Shown one piece after another: positions 35,617-47,941 of a DNA stretch of 64,000 bases (the first letter of the stretch is position 1; each line of letters starts with the position of its first letter). The notes under the pieces were generated by a model, which saw only the letters and a list, made by a program, of their open reading frames with translations, was not told where the DNA came from and ran no database searches. The position numbers and the translations under genes are program-made. The stretch is from NCBI RefSeq assembly GCF_037038585.1, contig NC_092525.1, positions 17,278,867-17,342,866 of the forward strand, in the 5' to 3' direction. Source of the stretch: Patagioenas fasciata. Lineage: Eukaryota > Chordata > Aves > Columbiformes > Columbidae.

Positions 35617-37461
35617 GTAAAGACAAGGTGACACCAGCTGCACAAGCGCTGCCGTGCTGAGCTGTGGCTGTGTGGCTGGAGGGGAGCTGGAGATGGCAGG
35701 AAAACCTACCAACCCCTTGCTACCTGGTGTGAACCATGGGCACGAAAGCTTCCTGGTGTTATTAGAGCAGCCAGCACAGCTGGGAAAAACACCCCCCATC
35801 TGCTTTCAAACTGAGCTGTCGATGTTTTCAGAGCATGTTCTGCAGAAAGGCTTTGTCCTGGGCATGGTGGCCGGCAAAGGCTGTTGGTGGGACTGATTAT
35901 TTTGTCTCTTTTTAGGTTGTGAGTCAGAGAGTTGCAGCTGCTCCAGGGCCAGGGAATCTCTATCACTGTCAGCTTTGGGTCTGATGAGCCCTTTTTCGGC
36001 GTTGTCACTTGTGGGGACCGAGGTTGTCATTGCTGTGTGTTTGGGAACAGGGGACCCCTAGCTCGACTCCTGCTTGGGACAGCCCCAGATCACACCAGCC
36101 ATGGTTTGTCTGAAGTGGTGAACTGAAAAATGTGTGGGAACTTTGGGTTTGCTCCGTTTTAATAGAATAATTGTGGCTGAGAGTGCTGGGGGGTGTGACA
36201 GATCCCGCTGAGAAAAGTGATGGGGCGAGTTGGGCTCTCGGGGTGTCTTTGCTTCTGGCTTGTTTCCTAGAAATTGGGACAGTGCTCTCCCCAGCCAAAT
36301 TGTCTTTTCTTTCCAGAGTGCCTTAATTCTCCTGGGAAACATCCCTGGAGACATCCCTGTCCCAGAAAACCCTGCCCCAGGCTCCGAGGGCACGAAACCC
36401 CAAGTTCTGTGTACACCACTGATATAAATCTGCCGAGTTTTATGCAGTTCGTTGCTGTTATCTGCAATCAAATGGACTCTACAAGAAATCCTGCGGCTTG
36501 AGATGGGCACAGCAGCTCAGTTCGTAGAGTAGGTTGCCAGGGACTGGGAGGGAAAACAATATTATTGGGTGATGACCTAGTTGTTTGTAAATCTCTCCCT
36601 AGAAGAGATTTTGTAATCTTAGGAGGACTATTAAAGTAACGCCGCTTATGTTTGTTTGAAGACAAGGAAACACAGCAATTTAATTTTCAAATGTTATGGT
36701 TTTGGGGTTGGTGTGTTGTTTTGGTTTTTTTAAAACATTAATTTATTAACAAAGCTAACCAGCTGGGAAAATAAGCACTGAAACTTTCCTAACGAGGTCA
36801 GTGGTGTAGGATGGGAAGGAACTCCAGAGAAACTCAAACTTCACCAGTGGCACAAAAAGGGGTTTTGGGGCTGTGGCTTAGGATAGGGAAGGGAAGGCTG
36901 AGCAAAGGCAGCCTGGGCTTGCCCCAGCAAAATGAGAGGAGAATGGTTTATCTTTGCATTTTGCAGTAATTGGTTTTTAACCTTCTATCTTAAAAAAAAA
37001 AAAAAAAATTGTACTACAATTAAAATTAAAGGGATCAGCGATTTTGAACTGTCTTACTTCATGCATTACTTTATAAAAATAACTCGCTTTGCGTTGTTTT
37101 TTTCTCACACTATAGTTTTTCAATATAGTGAATAAAAACTGCGGGGTCTGGACTGGCAGTTTGGGTTTGGTTTGTGGTGGATCTTGTGTTTTCACGTCCG
37201 TGTGAAACAGCTCCTGTGGTTTTATTCTGATCAAAACCGAAACCCCCAAAAGGTGGGGTCTTCTGATTTCTCACTGTATTTTTTGCAAAGTAAATTTCCC
37301 AAGGTAGCCAGTAGTCTTATATCTATTATATTTTCTTAGTTAGATTATGTAAACATGAGAAATTCCTTTTAAATTCCTCTTCTGCCATTTCAGTTCCGTG
37401 TCGCCAAGCTGCTGGTTGGTATTTGTACATCTCCCATGTTGGGTTCCGGGGGAATACAGCA

Positions 37462-37680
37462 GATTTAGGTTGAATGTTGGGAACAGTTTCTTCGCCACAG
37501 GGCTGTTGGGCATTGGAACAGGCTGCCCAGGGCAGTGGTGGAGTCACCATCCCTGGAGGGGTTGGACAGACGGAGATGAGGTTCTCAGAGACACGGGTCA
37601 GTGCCAGGGGTGGATTAACGGTTGGACTCAATGATCTTAAAGGTCTTTTCCAACCAAAACTATTCTATGATTTGATGATT
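37462..37680 (+). mobile_element. CR1 LINE 3'-end fragment with tail
   Basis: Contains GGCATTGGAACAGGCTGCCC, GGTTGGACTCAATGATCTTA and the tail CTATTCTATGATTTGATG. The sequence just after the tail (to about 37715) also occurs after the CR1 copy ending at 51713. Confidence 0.92.
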
Positions 37681-39990
37681 TACATATTGAGCAGAAGTCC
37701 CAGTTGGACTGTGCAACCTAAGCAAGCGCCAGGATTAGGCGAGGAAGCCCACATTCAGCAAAACCTTCGGTCTGGTCATTTCCCATTGCAACCAATTGCT
37801 TTCAGTGGGAAGGAGTCTCAAAACTTGGGCTGGAATGTGTTAGCAGCTTTGAGCAGAATGGGGCCCAGGTGCTGGTTTTGGGTGTTGGAAGGGGCTGTGG
37901 CAGCAGAGCCGCCGTCCTGTGCCAGCCAAGGCATTGAACAAAAGCTGCAAAATCTGTGTCCTTTTAAACTTCCTTTCTAGGAACTCTAGCTTAACAGCTA
38001 GCTTTGCGATAATTAAATCCACCAAATTATCAGCTTAGATGCCCCAAAAGTTGAGTAACAGAAGACTCTGTTCGTGTCTGGGCTTGGGTGCTGCCAGCGG
38101 GAGTCTCGGGAGCTCCAGCTTGGTCACATCCCTGTGGGCAGCGCCCACCAAGCCCTGGATGTGGTCCTGACCCTGCCGTCTTCAGCTAAAACATGGCCCA
38201 CTCCTCTGTATGGGAGGTGATTCTCCTGATTGTATAGAATTCTGTGTCTGTGGTGAAGCACACGGTGTGTTCCTGCCTCGGCTCGTTGAGTTGGCCATTA
38301 CTGGTGTCAACTGGAAGAGCCCTTGTCTGAGCAATTAATGCACCACGGCCTTTGCTTTGCACCCTGGAGAGCTTCCACTTGGTGTTTTATAAATAATACG
38401 ACACGTGTTCAATGTACACCTCCCATCATCACTTACAGCAGGGAGCATGCACTGAGCAGCTTGCCCTTTCCCAGCAATAAAGCAAAACATCAGACTTAAA
38501 CCTTTGTGAACGGGTTTGTGACTGTTTCCAGACAAATGTGTTTGCGCTGTGCCAGTCAGCATTCCTTCTTCTCTTGAGTAATTTGCAGATTGAATCACTA
38601 AATGTGCCGTCAAGATGCATTTTAATACTTGAGTGCTACAAATATTAGTAATTCAGAACACATACACTGTGTACTTGCCGTGGGATGTTGCAGCTCTGAG
38701 ATCAGCAATAACTCCACTGTTAGAGGGCGGATCTGGATTAGTAACAGCGTTTGTGGTGTGATGTTGATACAGAGAGTATTTCAGACCCCCATGCATCTTA
38801 GGTCTCCTCCTCACAGCCAAAGCTCCCAAACCTCCGTACCCATGGCCATGCCGAGTGAGGAGCCGACGGCACTGGGAGACAGCAGCTCCACTCCAACCAC
38901 ACCAGTGCCCGTACTGAGAGAGGGGTCCGTGGGCTCGCTCCCAGCGCCACACAGTCACAGCTGCCCCGTGCTGACTCACGGTTTGGATTTGTCACCTCTT
39001 GCGTCTTTGTGAGAGGATGAAATGACGGCTGGAGGATGAGCCGCTTTTGTGCCATTCTGGCTCGTTCGCTTTGTGGTGCTCCGAATGCGGCTCCGTGGAG
39101 CTGCGGCAGTCGGTGCCACAGCAGGATGAGTACACATGTCCTCGGTTAAAATGAAGCCATTTGCAGAGGAAAAGTCCTGATGGTTTTTTAAAATTTTGCA
39201 TTAATTACCTTTTGTGTGTGTTAAGCAGCGAATCATATGCAGCTCAATCTATAGGTGACCTGTCTGGAGCATAATGGGAACTTTGTGGAAATGTAGGGGT
39301 GGTGAGGGGCCCGTGGGGACCTGGGGCAGTGGGTGACTGTCAAAACCCCAGGTTCGGGTGCTGCCCAGCTGTTGTGGAGGTAAAGCCACCACCATGGTTT
39401 ATGGGCTGTTGTGCGCAGCCAGGGTGAGTCAGCCGGCAGCGTGTGCTGCCAACCCCATGTCACTGGCCCCGGTGTCACTGACCTCTTCTCAAATTTGCCT
39501 CACTTTGCTGCAGCCACCCGTGGTGGCTGCAGACAGAAACCCTGGGGGGAATATCTAGAGGAGCGGGAGGTAAATGATCCAGATGCGGTGTGTACCTGGC
39601 GTGGCCGAGGCCTCACCTACTGCAGGGCTGCTTGCTGGAGCTGTCAGCTCTAAACTGGCACACGCTTAACGCTTCTAAAATTGTAAAAGACCTTCTGTGA
39701 TTTGCCCTGAAATCAGTCATTTGGAGTATGTGCAGCATTTAAACTAGTTCTGGGTTTCGTGCTTGTCATCAGCTCTTGGATGCAAAGAGTTCCTGGGAAA
39801 GTAGGACAGGGAGCTGCTGTGTGGCCAGATTCATGCAGATCAGAGAGAGTCGTGAGTGTATTTTTAATATTTGTTCCAGGAAATAAGTTTTTAATGATAC
39901 CTAATGTCAGTTATTAATGTCTGTCTTAATTGTGCTTGAGCAGGAGGCGTTACCTGCTGCTGGGCATTGCTCTGCCCAAAGCCAGTGAGA

Positions 39991-40412
39991 GGAATCACAG
40001 AAGGGTTTGTGTTGAAGGGCCTTTCCCAGCTCCCCCAGTGCCACCCCTGCCATGAGCAGGGACATCTTCACCAGCTCAGGTTGCTCAGAGCCCTGTCCAG
40101 CCTGGCCTGGGATGTCTCCAGGGATGGTTCATCCACCACCTCTCTGGGAACCTGAGACAGGCTCTCACCACTCTCAGGGGCAACAATTCCTTCATAGAAT
40201 CATAGAATCATTTCAGTTGGAAGAGACCCTCAGGATCATCCCTCGTGTCCAGCCTGAATCTCCCTCCTTCAGTTTAAAACCATCACCCCTTGTCCTATCC
40301 CCATCTTTCTTATCTGCCCCTTTTAAGTCTGGAAGGGCCACAATAAGGTCTCCGCGGAGCTTCAGGCTCCAGACTGAACACCCCAACTCTCTCAGCCTGT
40401 CCTCATTCCCTG
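39991..40412 (-). mobile_element. CR1 LINE copy split by a younger CR1 tail
   Basis: Longest copy of the common subfamily here, reverse-oriented. The first part ends CAACAATTCCTTC at 40193 and the second resumes at 40241 with CCTCGTGTCCAGCCTG, exactly where uninterrupted copies continue. A 47-bp insert lies between. Confidence 0.9.
40194..40240 (-). mobile_element. Very short CR1 insertion nested in an older CR1
   Basis: 47 bp made only of a CR1 tail and terminal 3' sequence (ATAGAATCATAGAATCATTT then CAGTTGGAAGAGACCC). The host CR1 is continuous on both sides with no clear loss. Confidence 0.8.
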
Positions 40413-41284
40413 GATCATGTTTGTCCCCCCGCAGGGATGTTAGAAGAGCAGCAGAAAGCATGAAGTACCAGTTAGCACGGCACTTGCGGTACTTGTGGCT
40501 GGTCGATCGCTGAAACGGGAACTCTGTGCGAAACGCTGCCGTTCCCAGCTGGCCGGGCAGGCACAAGCAGCGGCTGCAGACCCAGTGCCGCTCCTGGAGC
40601 TGTGAGAAACCCGAAGCCCACGAGGAAACACTGTCAGCAGCACTTGGAAAGGTCACAAGCAGCTATGCTGCACTCGAGTCTCTGTAATGCAATAAATTAT
40701 TTAAGCGCAGCACCACAGAGCCAATTATTCTGGTGGATCCGTGGGAAGCGACCGGCAGGGTTTGTGCACAGATTGTGTGCGAGGGTTGGCACAGAAAGGA
40801 CAGCTTCATGGGGCAGCACTGTCCTCAACCAGCTGCTCTTTGAGCTCCTGGGTACCCGAATAATTTAGCAGTAAGTTCTTCGCTGCTGCAGTACCTGTAA
40901 GGATACTTTTGGGGGTTTTTATGTGATGCTGCGCAGGGACAGCTCATGGGGTGCCATGAGCCAGGTGGGCTTGAGTGTGTGCTGCATGAGCTGCCTGTAG
41001 GTGAAGAAGCGGAGGTTTTGCGGGACCACCGTGAGGTTAAGACCTCCAAATCGGCCAAGAGTGAAGCAGTAAGATGCACAAGACCTCAGTGCATATTTTC
41101 TGAAGGGCGTTTTGGTTGCAGAGCGTAGTTTGCTGAGCTGTTCATTCCATTGTGCAGAAGAATATTTTAAAAAGCACTTTTTTGCAGGATGTCATGATTG
41201 TGTGTCTGTGTAAAAGCAGTTTAATGTGCTGTGCTGCCTTCTGGAAAACTAATGTGCTGTCTTTCAAAACAGAGCTCGCTGACA

Positions 41285-41380
41285 ATGTCTGGCAAAACAG
41301 CTAGCACGACCAACAACATAGTCCAGGCCCGAAGGACTGTCCAGCAGTTGAGAATAGAAGCCTCAGTAGAAAGAATAAAG
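41285..41380 (+). CDS. GNG12: GNG12 coding exon 1, G-protein gamma-12 subunit
   Basis: Encodes residues 1-32 of G protein gamma-12, which pairs with a G-beta subunit as a membrane-bound beta-gamma dimer and passes signals from G-protein-coupled receptors. The exon begins at 41273 after an AAACAG acceptor; ATG at 41285 has A at -3. It ends AGAATAAAG before donor GTGAGAGC, phase 0. The peptide begins MSGKTASTTNNIVQARRTVQ and forms the N-terminal helix that coils with G-beta. The protein is 73 residues against 72 in human; the extra residue is a second Thr in STTNN. Location next to GADD45A and DIRAS3 supports gamma-12 over other gamma subunits. Confidence 0.96.
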
Positions 41381-42363
41381 GTGAGAGCACATCCTTCTTC
41401 ACTGCTCCTCTTTTTCCTATTTTTTCCCTCTTTCCAGCTGTGGAGTGATATGGTAAGGGGGAGTGTGTGTGTGCTCACAGTTCAGTATTTTCCCCATCTC
41501 AAAATGTGACGTTGAAATTTCAGCCTAACAAATCTGAATAAAAGTAATTTTTGTGGCCGCTTACCAGCAGTATCCTTGGGTAGCTCAGTGCTTTGTGGGC
41601 TCTTAGGAGAGCAAAAGTGAAATATGAAGTGCAAATCAAACGCGTAAAACAGAAGGCAGGTACGCATTTCCAGTTTCATGCGTATTGTGTGATTTGGGGT
41701 TGGTTGGTTGGTTTGTTCCATCCTTCAGCTGGCTGAGTGCTACGTCTGCAAAGAAGGCGAATGTGTAGGGACATTTTTAAAAAAACAGAAGATAGTAGAA
41801 CCTCGATTCCTTTAACTGAAGGCAGGAAAGAAACCAAACTTTTTCTCCAGCTGTCAGGGGTAGATGTTGGCCACGCTAGGAATATTGCCTGGGGTTTCGC
41901 CGTGCTCCTTGCATTGCCCAGCCCCGTTACAACGCCACAGAACAACCAACCAGGTTCCCATGCGAGGGACGACCCTGCGCAGCTGTCCCCAAGCGGCCGG
42001 TCACCCGAGGACACCTCTGTTGACCGTCCCCAACGTTACAGACCAGAAGTTCCTCCTTACCAACCTACCGTATTATTTTGAACCCCCTCCTGTTTATTTT
42101 TAGCCTTCTGCAGAAGCCGTGCGGTGCTTTTTCCCAGTGTCACAAACTAACCCCGCGGGGTCCGTCCTTTCCTCCCGCAGCAGATGCAGCCGGAGCGGGA
42201 GGCGGGGCCCCAGAGAGCGCGTTGCTCTCCGGGCACCTCTCCCATCCCACGCAGGGACTTTTTACCCATCAGCATCTCTCAGCGTGTTTCAACGTGTCAC
42301 CGGCTATGGGGAAATACCATTTTATGGTTTTGGTTTGTTTTTTTTTCTCCCTGTCTTCTGCAG
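41381..42363 (+). other. GNG12: GNG12 last intron
   Basis: 983-bp intron from GTGAGAG to TCTTCTGCAG. Position is typical of gamma-subunit genes. No repeat recognised in it. Confidence 0.9.
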
Positions 42364-42489
42364 GTGTCAAAAGCATCAGCGGACCTGATGCTTTACTGTG
42401 AAGAACACGCCAAGAAGGATCCGTTGCTAATGGGAATCCCCGCTTCCGAGAATCCTTTCAAGGACAAGAAAACCTGCATTTTGCTATAG
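42364..42489 (+). CDS. GNG12: GNG12 coding exon 2 with stop codon
   Basis: Encodes residues 33-73, beginning [16 protein letters not shown], with the conserved DPLL motif, then [12 protein letters not shown] and TAG at 42487-42489. The last four residues CILL are a CAAX box ending in Leu, which in this family directs geranylgeranylation and so membrane attachment. The acceptor is TCTTCTGCAG just before 42364, and the join to the 41285 exon keeps phase 0. Matches the human protein almost throughout. Confidence 0.97.
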   Translation: MSKASADLMLYCEEHAKKDPLLMGIPASENPFKDKKTCILL

Positions 42490-44190
42490 GGGAGCAGCTC
42501 CTCGCAGCCCCCCAGGCAGAGCCAGTGCCGGCGGGCATGCAGCAAATACCCTGTAAGGTACCAGCTACTAACTGCATAAGAGCAGCCATTCTTCTACCAA
42601 GTGTATAAATGATTTCTTAGGCTTTCTAAAGCATTCCTTCTCTTCCCTATCTTTATTAGGAAGCGAGGTTTCAAACTGAATTAACTTCTTTCTTCTCCAA
42701 GGGAATGGGGTCTCATCCTCCGCAGCGCTGGGCCCCAGTTTCACTTTTTATGTTACACAAATAAGACCAAAGTTGCCTGAGCTTCGCTGACAGAGCGGAG
42801 GCAAAGGTGTAGAAACCTGATGAAACATCACTGGGTTTACATTTTTTTGAATCATGTATACGGGGAGGGGGGGATGTACCTGTGTCAGTAGCATCCGTGT
42901 GTGTGTTTGTGCACAGACACGTTCAGAAGTGCATTATCGAGCAAAAGCTGCCTTGAAATAATGACTGTAGCAATGGCTGGGAGCCGTGCCTGCAGCCTGC
43001 CTTCTGCTGGCCTCTCTCACAGGGGTTTTTAAGCGTAAAACCTGAAGTCTCAAGAATTAGAAATCCGCAGATTTATTTTCCTGCCTTTTAAGAGGAGTTG
43101 GAAAAGCAGAATTTTTCAGCTTTGATCCCGCTTCTTTTAATTACCTTCTCTAATTAAAAATCTGTGTTAGTATATATATAAAAAACCCAACAAAACCAGT
43201 CAGAAGAATGCAGGGCTGCAAACTGTGTGCCGAGCTGCAGGCATGGTTCTGTCACCCAAAGTCCCGGGTATATTCTGTGCAGGGGGCCAGAATCTGGCTC
43301 TTTTTTTTAAATTCATTTTTAAAGGGGGTAAAATGCCAAATTGTATCCAGATGGGGGTTATGCAGATATAATTAGAGGGCCTTTCCGTCAAGTAACTGAT
43401 TTTATATATACACATAATAAAAAAGTCTTTCTCTGTGTGCATGTATATATATAAACTTTAGTAGTGTATTTATACACACATTGCATATTAACAGAAAACT
43501 TTGAAGAGATTGAAAATAATGCTGAGTTCAGCTGGGTACAAATGTCTTTCTCTGTAGCTGGTGGTTCAGAGGTTGAGGTTGCAATTTGCCATAATTGTGC
43601 ATTTCTGTCATGATATTTACAGAATTTATTAACCACTTGTAATTTACTGTCTTACATTGCATATTTGTCATTTCTATATTAAATTATATACACACTATTG
43701 CTATATACTGAGAAATTATATATTTAACAAACCTTTTTAACAAAGAGTTCAAAACTCGACATACAAGATGGACAGAAAAGTATACTGCTTATTCTGTGCT
43801 TATATACAAATTATTTTTATAATTAGAATATTTTTCTAGTGACAGTTTAAAAAAATAATGTCAATTCCCACTTTTTTTTTCTTTTCCTATGTTTGTGCCT
43901 ATCGTTTTATAACTCATCTTGTTAAAACTTGTAATTAACCTTGTTTGGGTATACAAGGCTGTAAGTGCTGGGAGGATTCCAGCTGTGCCCAGAGTGTACG
44001 TCACCTTGTGCTGTTGCCTGGATGTTGTTCTCCCATCAACCTGTTGTCCCCAGAATAATCTGCATTTCTATATTTTTAGAGCCCCCCCAAAAAAAGGAAA
44101 AGATCACCTGGGTAGCTGCAGAGATGATGTTTGTGTCTTTAATTTTTTTCTTTCTTTTTTGCCTTTGAATAAAGGCCGCAGCAGGTCCTG
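42490..44190 (+). other. GNG12: GNG12 3'UTR (inferred extent)
   Basis: Long non-coding sequence after the stop, strongly AT-rich from about 43380 to 43900. There are AATAAA signals at 43416-43421 and 44168-44173. Human GNG12 has a long 3'UTR, so the distal signal is plausible as the main end. Short open frames here have no family resemblance. Confidence 0.5.
44168..44173 (+). terminator. GNG12: Candidate distal polyadenylation signal (GNG12)
   Basis: AATAAA about 1.7 kb after the stop, after a T-rich tract and before a GT-containing stretch. A more proximal AATAAA at 43416 is an alternative. Confidence 0.4.
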
Positions 44191-45659
44191 GCTGGTGATC
44201 CAGCTGTGGGTCATAGTTGGTACCTGTTTCTGACAGTGTTTAATACAGAGATTCTCAGCAAACTCTCTTTTTTAAATACAATATATACAGGCAAGCAAAG
44301 CTCGAGTGATTCCATTTACACTTTGCTCCTTTGCTATAAATACTCTCGTGAAAGAACAGGAATTGTAAAATTTGGGGGAAATACAGACTCTGCTCTGGTA
44401 GAACAAAAAAAGGAGAAATGAGGTCATCTGCGTCCCCCGCTGCTGGGGGAACCCACGGAGGCGGCACCGCGGTGCCTTCTCTTCTGTGTCAAGTGAACCA
44501 AATGCGTCTCCAGAATGGGTATTTATTCCTTTTTTTTTTTTCCCCATAAATGAAGCAGCCAGCTTGTTAATTGTGGTTTTCCTCTGTATTTTCTAATTTG
44601 GCTCTTTAATTCTGTGTTGCATTAAAAGGAGAAGGGCTGGTTGGTGGCTTGGAGACCTGACTCTTGCCAAAACAACCCCTTGCTAAAGTATTTCTGCTTT
44701 TTCTACACTCCCAGCTTATCACTGATCATTTTCCTTGGCCTCCTGGGGCTGGAGAGCTGCCAAGGTTGGACTCGCTGGGTGTTTCCTCCACGGGAAGGGT
44801 GGTGATGGGGTTGGGATGGGGATGTCCTGGTGTGGGTGTGAGCGGTACCCCGACCCCTCCTAATCTGCCAAGGGTCCCCAAAAGAACCTGGCTGTCCCCA
44901 TAGCATTGGGTGGCAGCGGGACAGGTCTTCTGCAGCCCCCAGGTAGGATGACCAGAGTGCTCCTACCAAGACCCTCAAACATGTTTAAATCTCGTCTCAG
45001 GTAGGGCCTGTTCATGTCAAACCCATGGGGCTGAAAGGGAGGAAAAAAAGAGATTTTGCAAGATCTGTTCCCTATTAAAAAAAAAAAAAGTTTAGATTTT
45101 TAAAAACCCTTAGTAAAGCCTTAGTTCTGTTGAGGGTGGAGATCCTCTTGGTCTTCCTCTTGGTCTTTCCACATTCTTCGTTGCCAGATAATCCTGACAT
45201 ATCCCTTGTCTGTTTAGCTCAGCGTGTTGAGCTTGAGCTTGGTGAAATAGCAAATATCTCCAATTAACTTTAATTGATCCACCTGCCCTCTGTTACACAC
45301 TTAAAAAAGAGCGATGGAGCATGTGGTGTCCGGCAGCAAGGGAAGGCAGAAGATTCCCCAAGTTGTATTGCATGGGTTTACGGTCAGATATGCTTAATTT
45401 TTTTCCTCAATCTCTGACATTTGTGCTGCTCAAATCACATGCAGCAGTAAAAGGGTTTTAAATACGTGTGAATGGAGGCACCAGCCAGTGGGTCAGCGGT
45501 TTGCTTTTGAAATGCTGATAGTGATGGAACTAAAAATACGATGTTCAGAAAACTCCCATTTTGTGCAGTGACCGTGTTGGCGCCTGACCTGGCCTCCTTG
45601 GTGGGGCTGCTGGGGCTCACTGGGTTTTACTGAGGTTCAAGCCGTGTGTGTGAGGAGCC

Positions 45660-46164
45660 AGCACGCTGTCCAGTTCTGGGCCCCTCAGTTCCAGAAGGAC
45701 AGGACTGCTGGAGAGAGTCCAGCGCAGGGCAACCAAGGTGATGGAGTGGAGCATCTGCTGTGTGAGGAAAGGCTGAGGGAGCTGAGGCTCTTGAGCTTGG
45801 AGGAGACTGAGGGGTGATCTTGTTAATGTTTATAAATATATAAAGGGTGAGTGTCATGAGGATGGAGCCAGGCTCTTCTCGGTGACAACCAATGGTAAGA
45901 CAAGGGGCAATGGGTAATAACTGGAACATAGGAGATTCCACTTAAATTTGAGAAGAAACTTCTTCTCAGTGAGGGTGACAGACACTGGCCCAGACTGCCC
46001 AGGGAGGCTGTGGAGTCTCCTTCTCTGCAGACATTCAAACCCGCCTGGACACCTTCCTGTGTAACCTCATCTGGGTGTTCCTGCTCCAGCAGGGGGACTG
46101 GACTGCATGAGCTTTCGAGGTCCCTTCCAACCCCTGACATTCTGTGATTGTGTGATTCTGTGAT
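45660..46164 (+). mobile_element. CR1 LINE, long 3' fragment
   Basis: About 500 bp of a different CR1 subfamily from the common one: starts near GTCCAGTTCTGGGCCCCTCA, passes GGATGGAGCCAGGCTCTTCT and TTGAGAAGAAACTTCTTCTC, and ends with CCTGACATTCTGTGATTGTG and further tail units. It is the longest continuous CR1 fragment in the window. Confidence 0.95.
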
Positions 46165-46610
46165 GGTGACACTGCTCCTGCACCATCCCGCTGTCACCCC
46201 GGGGCCATGGCCACCTGCCCGCTCCTGTGCTACGTGCCGGCCGGGGCAGGTGACGTGTCCCTGCGGCACCACGTGGGACGGTGACAGGCAGCCTCGCGCT
46301 GTCCGGGAGCGGGAGAACTGGTCTGGCTTGAGCTGGCAGCGCCACAGGCAGTGATGGGGCTGTGGACACCGCGACCCCCTCCTGCCAGGGCCAGGGGGTC
46401 TGGCACTGCTTTGCAGGGTGCTGGGGTGGGCACAGGTGACATTAGGGAAGCTCCGATGTGGGTCACAGTGTCTCCACCCCAGGCAGCAGCAGCCTGGGTG
46501 ACAAGGGGTCTTGCTGGCAGCAGCATGGGGGGATAGGGGGTGTTTTCCTGCTCTTTTGGGGCCAGGAGAGAGATTTCTACCACGAGGAGCACGGCTTTTT
46601 GCATCCAGCA

Positions 46611-46670
46611 TATATATGTAATTAAAAGAGGAGCCTGCCAGTGTATATATGTAATTAAAAGAGCCTGGCA
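46611..46670. repeat. 33-bp tandem duplication
   Basis: TATATATGTAATTAAAAGAG occurs at 46611 and again at 46644, with related GAGCCTGCCA / CCTGGCA sequence after each. About two units, slightly diverged. Confidence 0.85.
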
Positions 46671-47153
46671 CAGAAACCTCCTACCCCCGGGGGCACAGGC
46701 TGGGCTGGGGGGGGCACAGGGAACAAATCCAGAGGGGTTTACAGCCCCTGTGGTGCAACCGGGACAGACGCCTTCCCTGGAAAGAAAACATCAGGTCAAG
46801 TTTTCCTGCTGTGAGGAATTGCGTTTCCCTGACTTCCAAGAAAACTCAGGCTGTGCCGTATCAGAGCTGCAAAAATCACGTTTCCTCCTGCTGTGGTGGG
46901 TTTTTTTTGTTGTTCTTTTTAGATCTGTGCTGGTAAGTGGCAGCATTCAAGAAAAAAATAAATAACATTTCCAACATTTCCTGCAGCACATCAGCTGCTT
47001 TTTTCATTTAATGGCGTGGGAGGGGTGAGGAATAAACCGGCAGAGGAGCTGGACCACGGCCAGGGCAGGGAGCAGCTGCCGGAGGAGCCTCTGCCTGCAC
47101 ACTCATGCATGGGGGAGGAAATAAAACCCAGTACAAAGGGCTGGAGTTTAAAC

Positions 47154-47159
47154 TTTATT
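47154..47159 (-). terminator. GADD45A: Polyadenylation signal AATAAA (GADD45A)
   Basis: Plus-strand TTTATT, read as AATAAA on the minus strand, about 670 bp after the stop codon. Confidence 0.6.
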
Positions 47160-47681
47160 TCAAAAAAAAAAAAAATCCCAAACCCCAAAAAAACCAAAAC
47201 ACTATCCACTTTCAAACAATTATATTAATGTAGCTGCTTATAACAGCCAACTGATAAAGACGTGGTTGCAGACCAACTGCTTAAGGGCATTCTGGTTCTC
47301 GAACCTCTGAGTATAAATATTTTTTTCATCAATATCATAAAATAACTTATTATATATCTTAGCATAAAAACTTGAGAATTAACATCCCAAAAAGTACAAT
47401 AAAATTGTTTGCAAAAATGTTTCGGTTAACTGTTGTTTTTTTCTTTGCTCTTTAAGGTATTTAAACCAGAAACTGCAAGTTGCACTTTAAAGAACCGTGC
47501 GGCGTGTTGGGTGTTTGCTGTGGGGCGGCTGTGGGCCCCCCCACACCTCGGGCAGGGCTCATTTCTCTGCGTTTCCTTCTCGTCCACACTCATCCCATCG
47601 CTCTGGAGTCACTCCTCTTCAGTCCCACACACCATGTAGCTCAACTTCAGTCTAACCCCCCCGACATCACTTATTTTTGTC

Positions 47682-47723
47682 TTTTTTTTGTCTTTTTTTT
47701 TTTTTTTTAACCCCCCCCCCCTC
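47682..47723. repeat. T-run followed by C-run
   Basis: Long T homopolymers then about 12 C. It lies in the GADD45A 3'UTR, where the transcript would carry the complementary G and A runs. Confidence 0.9.
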
Positions 47724-47827
47724 CCTGTAATCCTCATGCCAGGGCAGGGAGTTACTTCCTGAGCAACTGCTAAAGTATTGCAAAACTTCAGTGCAATGGG
47801 GTTCAGTTCACGCCGGGCCCGGCGCCG

Positions 47828-47941
47828 TCACCGCTCGGGGAGGTTGATCACCGGGACCCACTGATCCATGTACCGACTCTCCCGGCAGAAACACATGAGC
47901 TGACTCAGCGCTGGATCCTTCCACTGCGACGCATGGGGGTT
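47828..47941 (-). CDS. GADD45A: GADD45A coding exon 4 with stop codon
   Basis: Read on the minus strand from a TTTCCAG acceptor: 37 residues then TGA (47830-47828). It begins NPHASQWKDPALSQLMCFCR and ends WVPVINLPER, the conserved C-terminus of GADD45A. The exon joins in phase 0 to the one ending at 48511. Confidence 0.97.
   Translation of the reverse strand, partial: NPHASQWKDPALSQLMCFCRESRYMDQWVPVINLPER

Larger units (their letters stand above)
29275..41272 (+). other. GNG12: GNG12 second intron (inferred)
   Basis: Long intron with an ancient SINE-like piece (29831-29925), an internal CpG island (31880-32080), an AT-rich palindromic tract (32441-32511) and CR1 copies at 31528, 35410, 37462 and 39991. 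No coding exon recognised. Confidence 0.5.
44191..47134. other. Interval between the 3' ends of GNG12 and GADD45A
   Basis: The two genes converge here. It contains one long CR1 copy (45660-46164) and a 33-bp tandem duplication (46611-46670); the rest is unique sequence without a gene I can support. Confidence 0.7.
47135..47827 (-). other. GADD45A: GADD45A 3'UTR
   Basis: Non-coding sequence after the GADD45A stop, read leftwards. It holds a long T/C homopolymer tract (about 47682-47723 on the plus strand), AT-rich sequence with ATTTA-type motifs around 47300-47400, and a minus-strand AATAAA at 47159-47154. AU-rich 3'UTRs are known to control GADD45A mRNA stability. The end is inferred. Confidence 0.6.

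Noticed and set aside
45823-46671. Minus-strand open frame of 282 codons, the longest in the window
   Set aside because: It runs antisense through a CR1 copy and GC-rich flank, has no domain or start context I recognise, and includes the 33-bp tandem repeat.
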